Source of the DNA: Spirochaetae bacterium HGW-Spirochaetae-5
GTDB taxonomy: Bacteria > Spirochaetota > UBA4802 > UBA5550
NCBI GenBank assembly: GCA_002839285.1
Contig: PGXT01000006.1
Span: 1-59,681 of the forward strand
Length of the DNA stretch: 59,681 bases
Direction: 5' to 3'
The notes under the pieces were generated by a model. It worked only from the letters and a program-made list of their open reading frames with translations. It was not told the DNA's origin and made no database searches. Of the stretch, positions 26,457 to 35,130 are shown in pieces. The number at the start of each line of letters is the position of its first letter. Positions within the stretch are counted from its first letter, which is position 1. The position numbers and the translations under genes are program-made.

Positions 26457-26582
26457 ATCATAAATTGGTGGTTAAATTACTATTCACACCAACTAAGCCC
26501 CCGTACTCCGGTTGCTGGGAATGCAGAATCATTGCCGACGCCCGGGGTGTGCGAGCTTCAACATCATTTTTTGAGCAATTAC
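26457..26582. repeat. Family C repeat, divergent copy 3
   Basis: Left end ATCATAAATTGGTGG and right end ACATCATTTTTTGAGCAATT are inverted and resemble TGCTCAWAAACTGGTG. The interior is longer and GC-rich (GCCCCCGTACTCCGG, GACGCCCGGGGTGTGC), unlike other copies. The rest of the gap 26263-26661 holds a small TTACCATTTATGGTAA hairpin near 26331 and the promoter of the HEAT gene. Confidence 0.55.
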
Positions 26583-26613
26583 CCGAATTAGGTAATCTAT
26601 AATAAATTGCAGC

Positions 26614-26642
26614 TTGACATTTTTTCTTTATCACCTTATTGT
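26614..26642 (+). promoter_or_regulatory. Sigma-70-type promoter for the HEAT-repeat gene
   Basis: A perfect minus-35 TTGACA (26614-26619), 17-bp AT-rich spacer and minus-10 TATTGT (26637-26642, 4 of 6). The predicted start is near 26649, about 13 nt before the ATG at 26662. Confidence 0.55.
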
Positions 26643-26661
26643 ATATTAAAAATGGTAAATT

Positions 26662-27693
26662 ATGTTTATTAAACCTAATATTGAAAAGATCAAAAATGCC
26701 GGTCAGATTGACAGATTAATTCAGCTGTTAAATCACAGGAAAGCTCAGATCAGAGAAGCTGCCGTTATCGCTCTTTATGAAATTGCAGGCACAAATGCTG
26801 ATGTGCTGGGGAAAATGCGGGTTTTATTATGCGATAAGGACACCAAAGTCCGGCACCGTACAGCTCTTATCTTTGCAAGAATGGGTGATGCCGGAGTAAT
26901 TGAGAATCTTAATGAAATAGTTGCGCATGGTACGGTAAATGAACAGGTGGAAGTTATGCGGCTGCTTCCGCACTACTACAGCAAAGAAAATGAAAATATT
27001 ACAAAAATGCTTGCTCTGGCTTTGAAAGATAAGAAGCCCTCAGTTCAGATTGAAGCCATCCGGTCAATCGGGGAGATGGAGATTGATACAATGGCATTCT
27101 ATCTTCTGGAATTTGCCAATCATAGTGTTGCAAAATTCAGACTTGAAACAGTTATTGCTCTTGGACGAATAAAAAACCCCATGGGTGTAGATGTTCTTAT
27201 TGGTGCTCTCACAGATTCAAATCCCGAGGTGCGTAAAATTGCCGAAGAGTCTTTAAAAAAAGTGGGAACGGATAAAGCACTCGGATCCTTGAAGGATGCT
27301 CCTTTTATGCTTATGGTTAAAAATATGAATGAGAGTGTTTCAAAAAGACTCACCACTGTTGTTAACATAGGGAAGCAGAAAAAGGAGTTTGGGCTCCCTC
27401 TGCTGCATAAAGCATGTTATGATGATTATAAAAATATCAGAATAGAATCTATTAAATCGATTGCCATATTGAAAGATAACTCGTCGCTCCCGACTTTGAT
27501 AGAGCTGCTGCAGGACAAGTATTATGATGTACGGATCGAGACCATCAAAGCTTTAACCCGCTTCAACTCTACAATCGCGCTTGATGCTTTAAAAAGTGCC
27601 AGAACTGATCCCAATACCAACGTAAAACTTGAAGCAAAAAGAGCTTACGCGGCACTAAGCTCAAGATTGAACATACATGATAAAAGTGAATAG
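26662..27693 (+). CDS. HEAT-repeat protein
   Basis: 343 aa made of about nine tandem helical pairs. Repeats are clear in IDRLIQLLNHRKAQIREAAV, DVLIGALTDSNPEVRKIAEE and LIELLQDKYYDVRIETIKAL, with the conserved Asp/Arg capping positions. HEAT arrays of this kind are protein-protein scaffolds or, in the PBS-lyase subgroup, cofactor-binding helpers. No signal peptide or catalytic motif. The gene seems monocistronic. Confidence 0.85.
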   Translation: MFIKPNIEKIKNAGQIDRLIQLLNHRKAQIREAAVIALYEIAGTNADVLGKMRVLLCDKDTKVRHRTALIFARMGDAGVIENLNEIVAHGTVNEQVEVMRLLPHYYSKENENITKMLALALKDKKPSVQIEAIRSIGEMEIDTMAFYLLEFANHSVAKFRLETVIALGRIKNPMGVDVLIGALTDSNPEVRKIAEESLKKVGTDKALGSLKDAPFMLMVKNMNESVSKRLTTVVNIGKQKKEFGLPLLHKACYDDYKNIRIESIKSIAILKDNSSLPTLIELLQDKYYDVRIETIKALTRFNSTIALDALKSARTDPNTNVKLEAKRAYAALSSRLNIHDKSE

Positions 27694-27863
27694 TAATACA
27701 ATATTAAATATTTAAAAAAAACATACCCTTTCTAAGCTTCTATAATTATTTTTCTTGACTCCCTTCTGTTTATGTATTAAATTTTTACATCGAGTGAAAT
27801 TTCTGTTAACTTTTCTGTCAGCAATGTAAGACAATATAATTAAGAAAAATATAATATAACTGA

Positions 27864-28322
27864 ATGATAATAACATTATTACTAATAGCATTATTCTTAT
27901 CTTTTTTGGGGCATATATATTCATTAGTAACATATGTAACTACCAGATCTGAAAGATCCTTAAGGGCATTTGTTAAGACAACCATGAGTAATATCATGAT
28001 TGCCGGAGCCTGTATAGTGTTGTTTATGTCAAGACCTGATCTCTTGTTTCAGGTTGATGTACCGAAATTGTTATGGATAATATCCGGATTTATAATGGTT
28101 GTTACTCTTATGGTTAAGATAAAGATTTTCATAAGGATATACAGGAAGGCGCAGGATCCGGATAACTATCATATAAATTTTTTCGGTAAAAAAGTGCTCC
28201 ATTCATCTGTTGTAAGCCGGATAGAGCTGGCAATCTTTTTCGGTACGATCCCTTTCTTTTTAATGTCGGGAGCATATTTTATTGCAAGACTGGTCAATTT
28301 TTTTTTGTACAAACACCTTTAA
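27864..28322 (+). CDS. Multi-pass membrane protein of unknown function
   Basis: 152 aa with about four hydrophobic helices (IITLLLIALFLSFLGHIYSL, NIMIAGACIVLFM, LLWIISGFIMVVTLMVKI, IELAIFFGTIPFFLMSGAYF). No motif recognised. No Shine-Dalgarno is visible, but TATAAT boxes lie at 27835 and 27850, so the message may have a minimal leader. The gene ahead of the Cys-cluster protein at 28394 is 71 bp away. Confidence 0.6.
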   Translation: MIITLLLIALFLSFLGHIYSLVTYVTTRSERSLRAFVKTTMSNIMIAGACIVLFMSRPDLLFQVDVPKLLWIISGFIMVVTLMVKIKIFIRIYRKAQDPDNYHINFFGKKVLHSSVVSRIELAIFFGTIPFFLMSGAYFIARLVNFFLYKHL

Positions 28323-28393
28323 CATTTTTAAACAAATAGGTCTTATTGTATAGTAGCACTCTCGGAGTGTAAATAAATAGATGGAGGGATATT

Positions 28394-28657
28394 ATGGCGT
28401 TTATTAACTACAGAGCTAAAGAGAATTCACTTAAGTGTGAGTCCTGTAAATTCAATTTTGTACATAATTACAGCACTAAAATTGATGATAAAGGTCTTGT
28501 GAACTTTCTTGATCTTGATGACAAAGTTGAAAAAGCTTTGAAGGCCAGTGCAAGAGGGGCAATGTGGGCAACCTGTAAAGCCTGCCCTTATAGAAAAGAT
28601 TTTGAAAAAATGTATGGCGTAGAGCCTGTTAAATATTTTTCAGCTGCTTTAGGTTGA
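28394..28657 (+). CDS. Small protein with two CxxC pairs
   Basis: 87 aa. Two Cys pairs, KCESCKF (about residues 15 and 18) and TCKACPY (about 61 and 64), are spaced as in a zinc ribbon or four-Cys redox centre. GGAGGG lies 8 nt before the ATG and a strong terminator follows, so it is a genuine independent gene. I do not recognise the family. Confidence 0.75.
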   Translation: MAFINYRAKENSLKCESCKFNFVHNYSTKIDDKGLVNFLDLDDKVEKALKASARGAMWATCKACPYRKDFEKMYGVEPVKYFSAALG

Positions 28658-28668
28658 TAGTTAGAAAG

Positions 28669-28709
28669 AAAAGCTGCCGGAAGAGATAAAATCCTGTCCG
28701 GCAGCTTTT
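28669..28709 (+). terminator. Terminator of the CxxC protein gene
   Basis: Arms AAAAGCTGCCGGA (28669-28681) and TCCGGCAGCTTTT (28697-28709), 15-base loop, ending in T residues, 12 nt after the stop codon. The next 220 bp to 28934 show no other feature. Confidence 0.85.
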
Positions 28710-28933
28710 GTTATCCTGCCGAAATTCAGATTGTGTGTAAAGTGGATTTCTCTTCTTTGCTTTATATTTTATAGTTCAAACTGCAGATATATATTTCCGG
28801 TTATACAAATCATGCCTGAAGATGCTATGTTATCTGCTCCTGCTGCTGATTTTTTTTAACTCCGCTTTAAGCTCATATTTTTAGTTGAATTTTTTGTATA
28901 AAGAATTATTATTTTATAATAAAGGAGAATTAT

Positions 28934-29290
28934 ATGCCGAAAGTATTATCTCATGATGAAAAAGTTGTGTTAATTGGCATCTGCAGATATGTCATTAATT
29001 CTGATGGTGTTGTTACCGATTCTGAACTGGCAACAATGAATCAGATCGCTGAAGAGATAGGATTTGATGATTACCAGAAAACATTTGATGAATCGGACCG
29101 GTTAATCACTTCGATTGATGATCTGCAGGAGAAAATTGACAATTTAAAGAAAAGCAGTAATCAGCGTAAGATTCTCGAGTACGCAATTCAGCTTTCAAGG
29201 TGTGACGCATGTATTAAAAGCGATGAGGTTGATATAATTGTATACGCCGCAGATTCGTGGGATTTTGATATAAAATCATTAATGAAATAA
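28934..29290 (+). CDS. TerB-like helical domain protein
   Basis: 118 aa, all alpha. The HDEKVVLIGICRYVINSDGV followed by VTDSELATMNQIAEEIGF is the pattern of TerB-like domains (helix, then a D-G-x-x-x-x-x-E turn and helix). TerB folds bind metal or act as membrane-associated adaptors. This copy stands without other ter genes, so it should not be read as a tellurite-resistance gene. AAGGAG precedes the ATG, and phosphofructokinase follows after 22 bp on the same strand, so they may be co-transcribed. Confidence 0.7.
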   Translation: MPKVLSHDEKVVLIGICRYVINSDGVVTDSELATMNQIAEEIGFDDYQKTFDESDRLITSIDDLQEKIDNLKKSSNQRKILEYAIQLSRCDACIKSDEVDIIVYAADSWDFDIKSLMK

Positions 29291-29312
29291 TAAACAATTC
29301 AGGAGATGTTAG

Positions 29313-30623
29313 ATGCCGTATAATGTTAAGACACTGGGGGATAGAAAAGTTAAGTCCCCGCTTATTGAAAAATTTAAACTCAATGAAATGAATTTTGTCC
29401 GCGACAGCAAAAGAATGCTTTTTAACGTAATGCTCGAAACTGAAAATACGGAAAGTGTTGATACCGAACATACATTTGAACTGGCTGGTCCGAGAGAATA
29501 TATACATTTCAAGCCCGAAGAGACGCGCTCGGCTATTGTAACCTGCGGGGGTCTATGCCCCGGATTAAATGACGTCATAAGATCAATTGTTATGGAATCA
29601 TGGTACAGGTACGGAGCAAAAAATATTCTCGGTATACGGTATGGTTACAGCGGATTGCATCATGATGCCAGATTTGAACCGATTCAATTAACACCTGACA
29701 TCGTAAGGTCAATACATATGGAGGGTGGTTCAATTCTAGGATCCTCCCGGGGCGGTACCGATGATATGGAGATGCTGGTGGATACCCTGGAACGGCTTAA
29801 AATCAACATTCTGTATACAATCGGTGGTGACGGTACTCTTCGGGGAGCACATCATATAGCCGAGATTGCCGAAAGAAGGAAATTAAACATAGCAGTTGTC
29901 GGTATTCCCAAGACCATAGATAATGATATCAGTTATATCCAGCGCTCTTTCGGTTTTGAAACAGCCTTTTCAAAAGCTGTTGATTCCATCGTTGCGGCAC
30001 ATGTTGAGGCAAAGGGCGCGCCTAATGGCATAGGTCTTGTGAAATTAATGGGAAGGAATTCAGGATTTATTGCGGCAAACGCGACCATGGCAATGAATGA
30101 TGTTAATTATGTTTTTGTTCCGGAGGTTTCATTTGAACTTGACGGGGAGAACGGATTTTTAAAGCATCTTGAGGAGAGGCTTCTTGAAAGGCAGCATGCT
30201 GTTATCTGTGTCGCAGAAGGAGCCGGACAGGATCTTATACAGAAGGACCATGATTGCTGCGCTAAAGACGCATCGGGTAACGTTAAGCTGAAAGATATAG
30301 GTGTTTTTATGAAGGAGAAGATTGAACAGCATTTTAAATCAAAAAAAATTGAAATAAATCTTAAATATATAGATCCAAGCTATATTATCAGAAGTGCACC
30401 TTCTGTACCTAATGATTCAATTTTCTGCGCACAGCTGGGGCAGTACGCAGTTCATGCCGGAATGGCGGGGAAAACGGATCTTGTTATTGGTCAGTGGAAT
30501 AATAACTACACTCATGTTCCTATCGATCTTGCAATCTCAATAAGGAAATGCATTAATCCAAACGGAAGATTCTGGTTTGCTGTTATGGATGCAACGGGTC
30601 AGCCGGATAAGATGATTAATTAA
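29313..30623 (+). CDS. Phosphofructokinase (long PfkA family, probably ATP-dependent)
   Basis: 436 aa. Motifs: TCGGLCPGLNDVIRSIV, the phosphate loop YTIGGDGTLRGA, the catalytic PKTIDNDISY and GLVKLMGRNSGFIA. In PfkA-type enzymes Gly at the GGDG(T) position favours ATP, while Asp (GGDDT) favours pyrophosphate. The Lys in PKTIDND is common to the PPi and long ATP types. This combination matches the clade of long ATP-dependent enzymes (as in trypanosomes and spirochaete homologues), so annotation as PPi-dependent would be doubtful. It phosphorylates fructose 6-phosphate in glycolysis. Confidence 0.92.
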   Translation: MPYNVKTLGDRKVKSPLIEKFKLNEMNFVRDSKRMLFNVMLETENTESVDTEHTFELAGPREYIHFKPEETRSAIVTCGGLCPGLNDVIRSIVMESWYRYGAKNILGIRYGYSGLHHDARFEPIQLTPDIVRSIHMEGGSILGSSRGGTDDMEMLVDTLERLKINILYTIGGDGTLRGAHHIAEIAERRKLNIAVVGIPKTIDNDISYIQRSFGFETAFSKAVDSIVAAHVEAKGAPNGIGLVKLMGRNSGFIAANATMAMNDVNYVFVPEVSFELDGENGFLKHLEERLLERQHAVICVAEGAGQDLIQKDHDCCAKDASGNVKLKDIGVFMKEKIEQHFKSKKIEINLKYIDPSYIIRSAPSVPNDSIFCAQLGQYAVHAGMAGKTDLVIGQWNNNYTHVPIDLAISIRKCINPNGRFWFAVMDATGQPDKMIN

Positions 30624-30655
30624 TTATCTTTCAGAGAAAGAACTAATTTATAATT

Positions 30656-30680
30656 AACCCGGAGCTTTCCGGGTTTTTTT
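30656..30680 (+). terminator. Terminator of the phosphofructokinase gene
   Basis: AACCCGGA and TCCGGGTT arms around GCTT, followed by seven T residues; 33 nt after the stop codon. Confidence 0.9.
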
Positions 30681-30723
30681 ATGCTCATATTGATTGTTAC
30701 CTGTCATGGACTAAATTTAAGTC

Positions 30724-30751
30724 TTGAAATAATTTATATATTGATTATAAT
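30724..30751 (+). promoter_or_regulatory. Promoter of the photolyase gene (predicted leaderless)
   Basis: Minus-35 TTGAAA (30724-30729, 5 of 6), 16-bp spacer and a perfect minus-10 TATAAT (30746-30751). The ATG at 30758 lies only 6 nt after the minus-10, where the transcription start would be expected, and no ribosome site precedes it. Confidence 0.7.
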
Positions 30752-30757
30752 TTAAGT

Positions 30758-32119
30758 ATGGAAATAATTGAAAAACAAAGGATTCACAAACTTAATGATT
30801 ATGATTTCACCAGCGGTAATTATGTGCTCTATTGGATGCATCTGTCACAGCGGGTTCATTATAATCACTCTCTTCTGTACGCCGCTTCTCTTGCGGAAAC
30901 CCTCAAGCTCCCTCTTCTGGTATTTTTTGGATTAACAGATAATTATCCTGAAGCAAATTTGCGTCATTATCAGTTTATGCTTGAGGGTCTGGCTGAAGTT
31001 TCCAGGGAGCTGAAAAAAAGAAAAATTAAAATGATAGCATGGATAATTGATCCCGTTCAGGGTGCTATCAGTCTATCCGCTGATGCCGCCGCTGTTGTAA
31101 CTGATTTCGGATACCTTAAGGTGTCGAAGGACTGGATATTCCGTGCGGCTCAAGGGATTAAAACAAAGTTTGAAGCAGTAGAATCTAATATAATTGTTCC
31201 TGTTGAAATTGCATCAGTGAAAGAGGAGTATGCAGCTGTAACATTCAGACCGAAAATAATGAAGCTGATTAATTTGTATCTTACAAAGTTAAAAGATGTA
31301 AAAGTAAGCCGTTCCTCTCTTGATTTTAAATTAAAAGGTGTTGATCTGAACAGTACTGAATTGATTCTCAGAGAGTTGAAAATTGATAATTCAGTTTTAT
31401 CCGTTGATTGGATTAAAGGAGGAACTTCACAAGCTGTAAAGCTGCTTAATAGTTTTATAAAAAATAAACTTCATGAATATCCTGAAAAAAGAAACCACCC
31501 GTCACTGGATTTTTCGTCACATATGAGTCCCTATCTCCATTTTGGACAGATCTCCCCTGTTTATATCGCGCTTAAGGTGCTTGGGACGGAATCCTCAGGC
31601 CGTGATGCATTTCTTGAAGAACTGATTATCAGACGGGAATTGAGTTTTAATTTTATTTATTATAACAAGGAATATGATAATATTAATTCCCTGCCGAACT
31701 GGGCAACGGAGTCGTTATTGAAACATGAATCCGATCATAGAGAAATTCTTTATACAAAAATTGAATTTGAAAAAGCACAGACACATGACAAGTACTGGAA
31801 TGCAGCTCAGAATGAACTTATCTCTACCGGTAAAATGCATAATTATATGAGAATGTATTGGGGGAAGAAAATTATTGAATGGACCGAAGGGCCCGATTCA
31901 GCTTATGAGTATATGGTTTATTTAAATAATAAATATGCTCTGGATGGACGTGATCCTAACAGTTACGCCGGAATAGCCTGGTGTCTGGGAAAGCATGACC
32001 GGCCATGGGGCGAGAGGGCGATTTTCGGCAAGATAAGATATATGAACGATAAAGGACTTGAGAGAAAATTTGATATGATTCCTTATGTGAATAAATATTC
32101 AGATTCAGATGAGAAATAA
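30758..32119 (+). CDS. phrB: Class II CPD DNA photolyase
   Basis: 453 aa. The N-terminal alpha/beta domain carries GNYVLYWMHLSQRVHYNHSL and the C-terminal FAD-binding helices contain SPYLHFGQISP, KMHNYMRMYWGKKIIEW and LDGRDPNSYAGIAWCLGKHD, then RPWGER. These are signature segments of class II photolyases, which differ from class I and cryptochromes. The enzyme uses near-UV/blue light and reduced FAD to split cyclobutane pyrimidine dimers. It implies at least occasional light exposure. Transcript probably leaderless (see promoter). Confidence 0.95.
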   Translation: MEIIEKQRIHKLNDYDFTSGNYVLYWMHLSQRVHYNHSLLYAASLAETLKLPLLVFFGLTDNYPEANLRHYQFMLEGLAEVSRELKKRKIKMIAWIIDPVQGAISLSADAAAVVTDFGYLKVSKDWIFRAAQGIKTKFEAVESNIIVPVEIASVKEEYAAVTFRPKIMKLINLYLTKLKDVKVSRSSLDFKLKGVDLNSTELILRELKIDNSVLSVDWIKGGTSQAVKLLNSFIKNKLHEYPEKRNHPSLDFSSHMSPYLHFGQISPVYIALKVLGTESSGRDAFLEELIIRRELSFNFIYYNKEYDNINSLPNWATESLLKHESDHREILYTKIEFEKAQTHDKYWNAAQNELISTGKMHNYMRMYWGKKIIEWTEGPDSAYEYMVYLNNKYALDGRDPNSYAGIAWCLGKHDRPWGERAIFGKIRYMNDKGLERKFDMIPYVNKYSDSDEK

Positions 32120-32217
32120 TTTGCTATCCAGCCATAGATGAACTGCTGATTTTTTTTTCTTTACTTAAATTCCGCGTGATTATAATAATAGATAAAAATA
32201 ATTTATCAGGATAAAAT

Positions 32218-32487
32218 ATGTCTGCGTTTAAAGAGATTACACGGATACTTTCTGAAATCAGCAAGCCGGAAGATATAGAAAAATTTTTGATAGAAATTAT
32301 GACAGAAAATGAAAGGAAAGATTTGTCATTAAGATGGGATCTTATGAGAAAGCTGCATGAAGGTATACCTCAGAGAGCCATTTCTGCTGAACTTGGAATA
32401 AGCCTGTGTAAAATTACACGAGGATCAAAAATACTTAAGTCAGAAGACTCTATTATAACAAAGATTTTAAACGGCAAAATGAAATAG
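32218..32487 (+). CDS. trpR: TrpR/YerC-family transcriptional repressor
   Basis: 89 aa, a single TrpR-like helix-turn-helix domain. ERKDLSLRWDLMRKLHEGIP followed by QRAISAELGISLCKITRGSK matches the TrpR family, including the ITRGS recognition-helix end. TrpR binds tryptophan as co-repressor and represses trp genes. No trp biosynthesis or transport gene is in this window, so its targets are elsewhere; a YerC-like orphan role is the alternative. CAGGAT precedes the ATG. Confidence 0.85.
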   Translation: MSAFKEITRILSEISKPEDIEKFLIEIMTENERKDLSLRWDLMRKLHEGIPQRAISAELGISLCKITRGSKILKSEDSIITKILNGKMK

Positions 32488-32502
32488 TAATGATTGATTA
32501 GA

Positions 32503-32524
32503 ACAAGGGGCTGCAGCCCCTTGT
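32503..32524. terminator. Perfect 22-bp palindrome between convergent trpR and upp
   Basis: The sequence ACAAGGGGCTG and its exact complement meet without a loop. It lies between the stop codons of two convergent genes and probably terminates both, although U-tracts are weak. Confidence 0.6.
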
Positions 32525-32539
32525 CCTATATGAAAGGAT

Positions 32540-33160
32540 CTATTTTGTCCCGAAAAGTCTGTCTCCTGCATCACCAAGTCCCGGTATTATATACTTGTTA
32601 TCATCCAGAAATTCATCAACATTACCTGTGAAAATCTGAACATCAGGGTGAGCCTCTTCAACTGTCTTTATCCCTTCAGGCGCGGATATAATCGATATAA
32701 ATACAATATTGGTAAATCCTTTAGCTTTAAGAAGATCAATTGTCGCGACGACAGAGCCTCCCGTTGCGAGCATTGGATCTATAAGAAAAACAAGGGGATT
32801 TTTCATATCTTCGGGAAGTTTGCTGTAATACTCAACGGGCTGTTTTGTGTCATGATCTCTATACATCCCTACAAATCCTACCCGGGCATTGGGTATAAGT
32901 GTAAGTATTCCATCGAGCATGCCTACCCCGGCACGAAGAATCGGAACAACCACTATTTCGTTGCTCATCCTTTTCCCGGTCATTTTGCCCATGGGTGTAC
33001 GTATTTCACAGTCTTCGACTTCAATATTTTTCAATGCTTCATAGCATATAAGCATTGTAATCTCGTTTGCAAGTTCTCTAAACTCTTTATGCTTTGTATT
33101 TTCATCGCGCAAAGCTGTAAGTTTATGCTTAAGAAACGGATGATTTATTTCATGATACAT
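32540..33160 (-). CDS. upp: Uracil phosphoribosyltransferase
   Basis: 206 aa, the standard length. VVVPILRAGVGMLDG, the PRPP-binding loop FLIDPMLATGGS and the uracil-binding YIIPGLGDAGDRLFGT end are all present. It converts uracil and PRPP to UMP in pyrimidine salvage. AGAGGTT precedes the ATG. It starts 28 bp after the COG2509 flavoprotein gene, so the two are likely co-transcribed although no shared pathway is obvious. Confidence 0.96.
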   Translation of the reverse strand: MYHEINHPFLKHKLTALRDENTKHKEFRELANEITMLICYEALKNIEVEDCEIRTPMGKMTGKRMSNEIVVVPILRAGVGMLDGILTLIPNARVGFVGMYRDHDTKQPVEYYSKLPEDMKNPLVFLIDPMLATGGSVVATIDLLKAKGFTNIVFISIISAPEGIKTVEEAHPDVQIFTGNVDEFLDDNKYIIPGLGDAGDRLFGTK

Positions 33161-33188
33161 ACGGAACCTCTTTTTGTTTTGTATTTAT

Positions 33189-34454
33189 TTAGTTGAGTAA
33201 TATACCTTTTGCCGCTCTTATCCCGGAAGCCCATGCACCTGTAATGCCGCGGCTTGTACCTGCACCGTCTCCAATCATGTATATGTTCTCTTTGACTTTA
33301 AAATATTGATCTATAAAGTCCGGTCTGATTGCATAGGTTTTTATTTCGGGGTAATAGATGATAGTTGAAGGGTGAAGTATGCCTGGTATAATAGTATCAA
33401 GGAGTTTCATCGATCTCCATATGTCACGGAGTATCTTTGATGGAACTGCAAGACTCAGGTCGCCCGGTGTTGCATTTACAAGAGTCGGTTTAAATGAGTA
33501 GAGATCGTCATTGAAAGTCTCTTTCTTGGATCTTTTGCCAAGCCGGAAATCTCCAATACGCTGCATCATCGGCTGTCCGCCTGAAAGCTGCATTGCCATC
33601 TGCCCCAGGATTTCTGCAAATTGATGACCGCTTACAACCGGATCTGTCAGTGTTATTGTTTTCAGCATGGCAAAATTCACCAGACCGTTCGGTTCTTTGT
33701 CAGTTGAGTATGCGTGTCCATTAACGGAATAATACTTTTCATATTTTTCTTTTACAATGTATGCCGAGCCTGAGTTGGTACAGAATGTCCGGACTCTCCC
33801 CGGGAAAATGAATTTCGGGTCATAATAATCCTTAACGATAGGATAGTATTCCTCCTTAGCTTCTATCCGGACCCCCACATCTACAATATTATCTGAATAA
33901 TTAATATCAAGAACGGCCATTATTTTCTGGAGCCACGTATAACCGGCTCTTCCAGGAGCCAGAATCAGATCATTAAATTTTACTTTAATTCCGTCTGCAA
34001 GAATAAGAGTTTTATTCGGATAATCTATATCGGACATCTCTGTTTCAAGTTCTACCGTTACACCCTTATCACGAAGTTGCGCAATGAGGTTTGCTATCAG
34101 CCCCTTAGCTTTATCTGTGCCGACATGAGCCTGCTTTATATTCAGAAGGGTCACTCCGAGATTTTCAGCCCTTTTAACATAAATTCCAAGGTTTCTCTGC
34201 TGGACATAATCCGGGTTGAGATGTTCTGCAACTTTTTCCAGCAGTTCATCTGCTTCATCTTCACTCCAGTGTTCTGTTGAAAACCCCACAGGGTAAGTGT
34301 AATTCTGTTTGCAGTCATTCCGGAGACCCCCGGAGCTGATCTTTGTCTTTTCGAGAAGGAGTACAGATTTACCTGAATTTTCGGCAAGCTGAAATGCCGC
34401 TCCAAGACCGGCAGGTCCCGAACCGATTATTATTACATCATAAGTTTCATTCAT
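33189..34454 (-). CDS. FAD-dependent dehydrogenase, COG2509 type
   Basis: 421 aa. The N-terminal Rossmann motif is VIIIGSGPAGLGAAFQLAE and the C-terminal FAD contact is MIGDGAGTSRGITGAWASGI. Between them are an ALAPGRAGY-like segment (LILAPGRAGYTWLQKI) and PTLVNATPGDLS, features of the uncharacterised FAD-dependent dehydrogenases grouped in COG2509. There are no CxxC disulfide or iron-sulfur ligands like those of pyridine nucleotide-disulfide reductases. The substrate is unknown. It is probably the first gene of an operon with upp. Confidence 0.85.
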   Translation of the reverse strand: MNETYDVIIIGSGPAGLGAAFQLAENSGKSVLLLEKTKISSGGLRNDCKQNYTYPVGFSTEHWSEDEADELLEKVAEHLNPDYVQQRNLGIYVKRAENLGVTLLNIKQAHVGTDKAKGLIANLIAQLRDKGVTVELETEMSDIDYPNKTLILADGIKVKFNDLILAPGRAGYTWLQKIMAVLDINYSDNIVDVGVRIEAKEEYYPIVKDYYDPKFIFPGRVRTFCTNSGSAYIVKEKYEKYYSVNGHAYSTDKEPNGLVNFAMLKTITLTDPVVSGHQFAEILGQMAMQLSGGQPMMQRIGDFRLGKRSKKETFNDDLYSFKPTLVNATPGDLSLAVPSKILRDIWRSMKLLDTIIPGILHPSTIIYYPEIKTYAIRPDFIDQYFKVKENIYMIGDGAGTSRGITGAWASGIRAAKGILLN

Positions 34455-34492
34455 TTTTAGACCCGATCGTTTATTTGTTTATGTTAGAGCAG

Positions 34493-34604
34493 TATTTATT
34501 TCTTAATTTTTATAGAGTAAAAAAAGCTTTATTATCCCCGCCGCCGAGGGAGGCGGGGATAATAGTTTTTATTTTTACACTAAAAAATTATATCCAGAAA
34601 TAAT
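34493..34604. repeat. Family B MITE-like repeat, copy 2
   Basis: Left terminal repeat TATTTATTTCTTAATTTTTA, right end ATTATATCCAGAAATAATT. The core TTATCCCCGCCGCCGAGGGA with GGCGGGGATAA forms a GC-rich hairpin. The remaining 140 bp to 34743 are AT-rich without an ORF. Confidence 0.8.
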
Positions 34605-34743
34605 TAATGCTGTCAGATACTCATTTTATTCGAATTGTGAGCAATTATGTCCTTCTCATAATCCGGAATTAAACTATTTAATGCAGAATATATTCTTTTG
34701 TGTAATGAGTCTATTATTTTTTTACCGTCGGTTTTTTTTTCAT

Positions 34744-35130
34744 TTATTCTGATTCTGGGGGACACGGAGGTGTTTTGCAGAAATTCTCAATAAGAAAATT
34801 TCTTATCTCTTTAGGCTCTTTTGAAATAATTCCGTCACATCCTGCATTCAGAAGTTCAATGCTGCTGTCATCCGAGGATGATATGGAGTAAATTTTAACA
34901 TCAACTTTATATCTTCTCAATTTCTGAACCATTGCTGCGCCGGTGTTAATCCCGGCCAGATAAAAGTCCACTAGAACAACTCCAATATCCTCTTTCCCCA
35001 TAATCATAAAACCATCGGAAACAGTAGGGGCAATAAATACGCTGAATCCATCTTTCTCAAGGAGGTTTTTAAGCATTTTCTGCTCGATTTTGGAATCATC
35101 AACTACAAGTATGTTTTTTCTGTTTTTCAT
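34744..35130 (-). CDS. Single-domain response regulator (CheY-like)
   Basis: 128 aa. Receiver residues are complete: the acidic pair in ILVVDDSK, phospho-acceptor Asp in VVLVDFYLAG, Ser in IYSISSSDD and Lys in IISKEPKE. There is no output domain; the tail KTPPCPPESE is short. It could receive phosphate from one of the nearby hybrid kinases (35397 on the other strand, or 39293). That pairing is inference. Confidence 0.9.
   Translation of the reverse strand: MKNRKNILVVDDSKIEQKMLKNLLEKDGFSVFIAPTVSDGFMIMGKEDIGVVLVDFYLAGINTGAAMVQKLRRYKVDVKIYSISSSDDSSIELLNAGCDGIISKEPKEIRNFLIENFCKTPPCPPESE

Noticed and set aside
28934-29290. Tellurite-resistance operon
   Set aside because: Only one TerB-like domain is present, next to phosphofructokinase; no terA, terC, terD or terZ genes are in the window.
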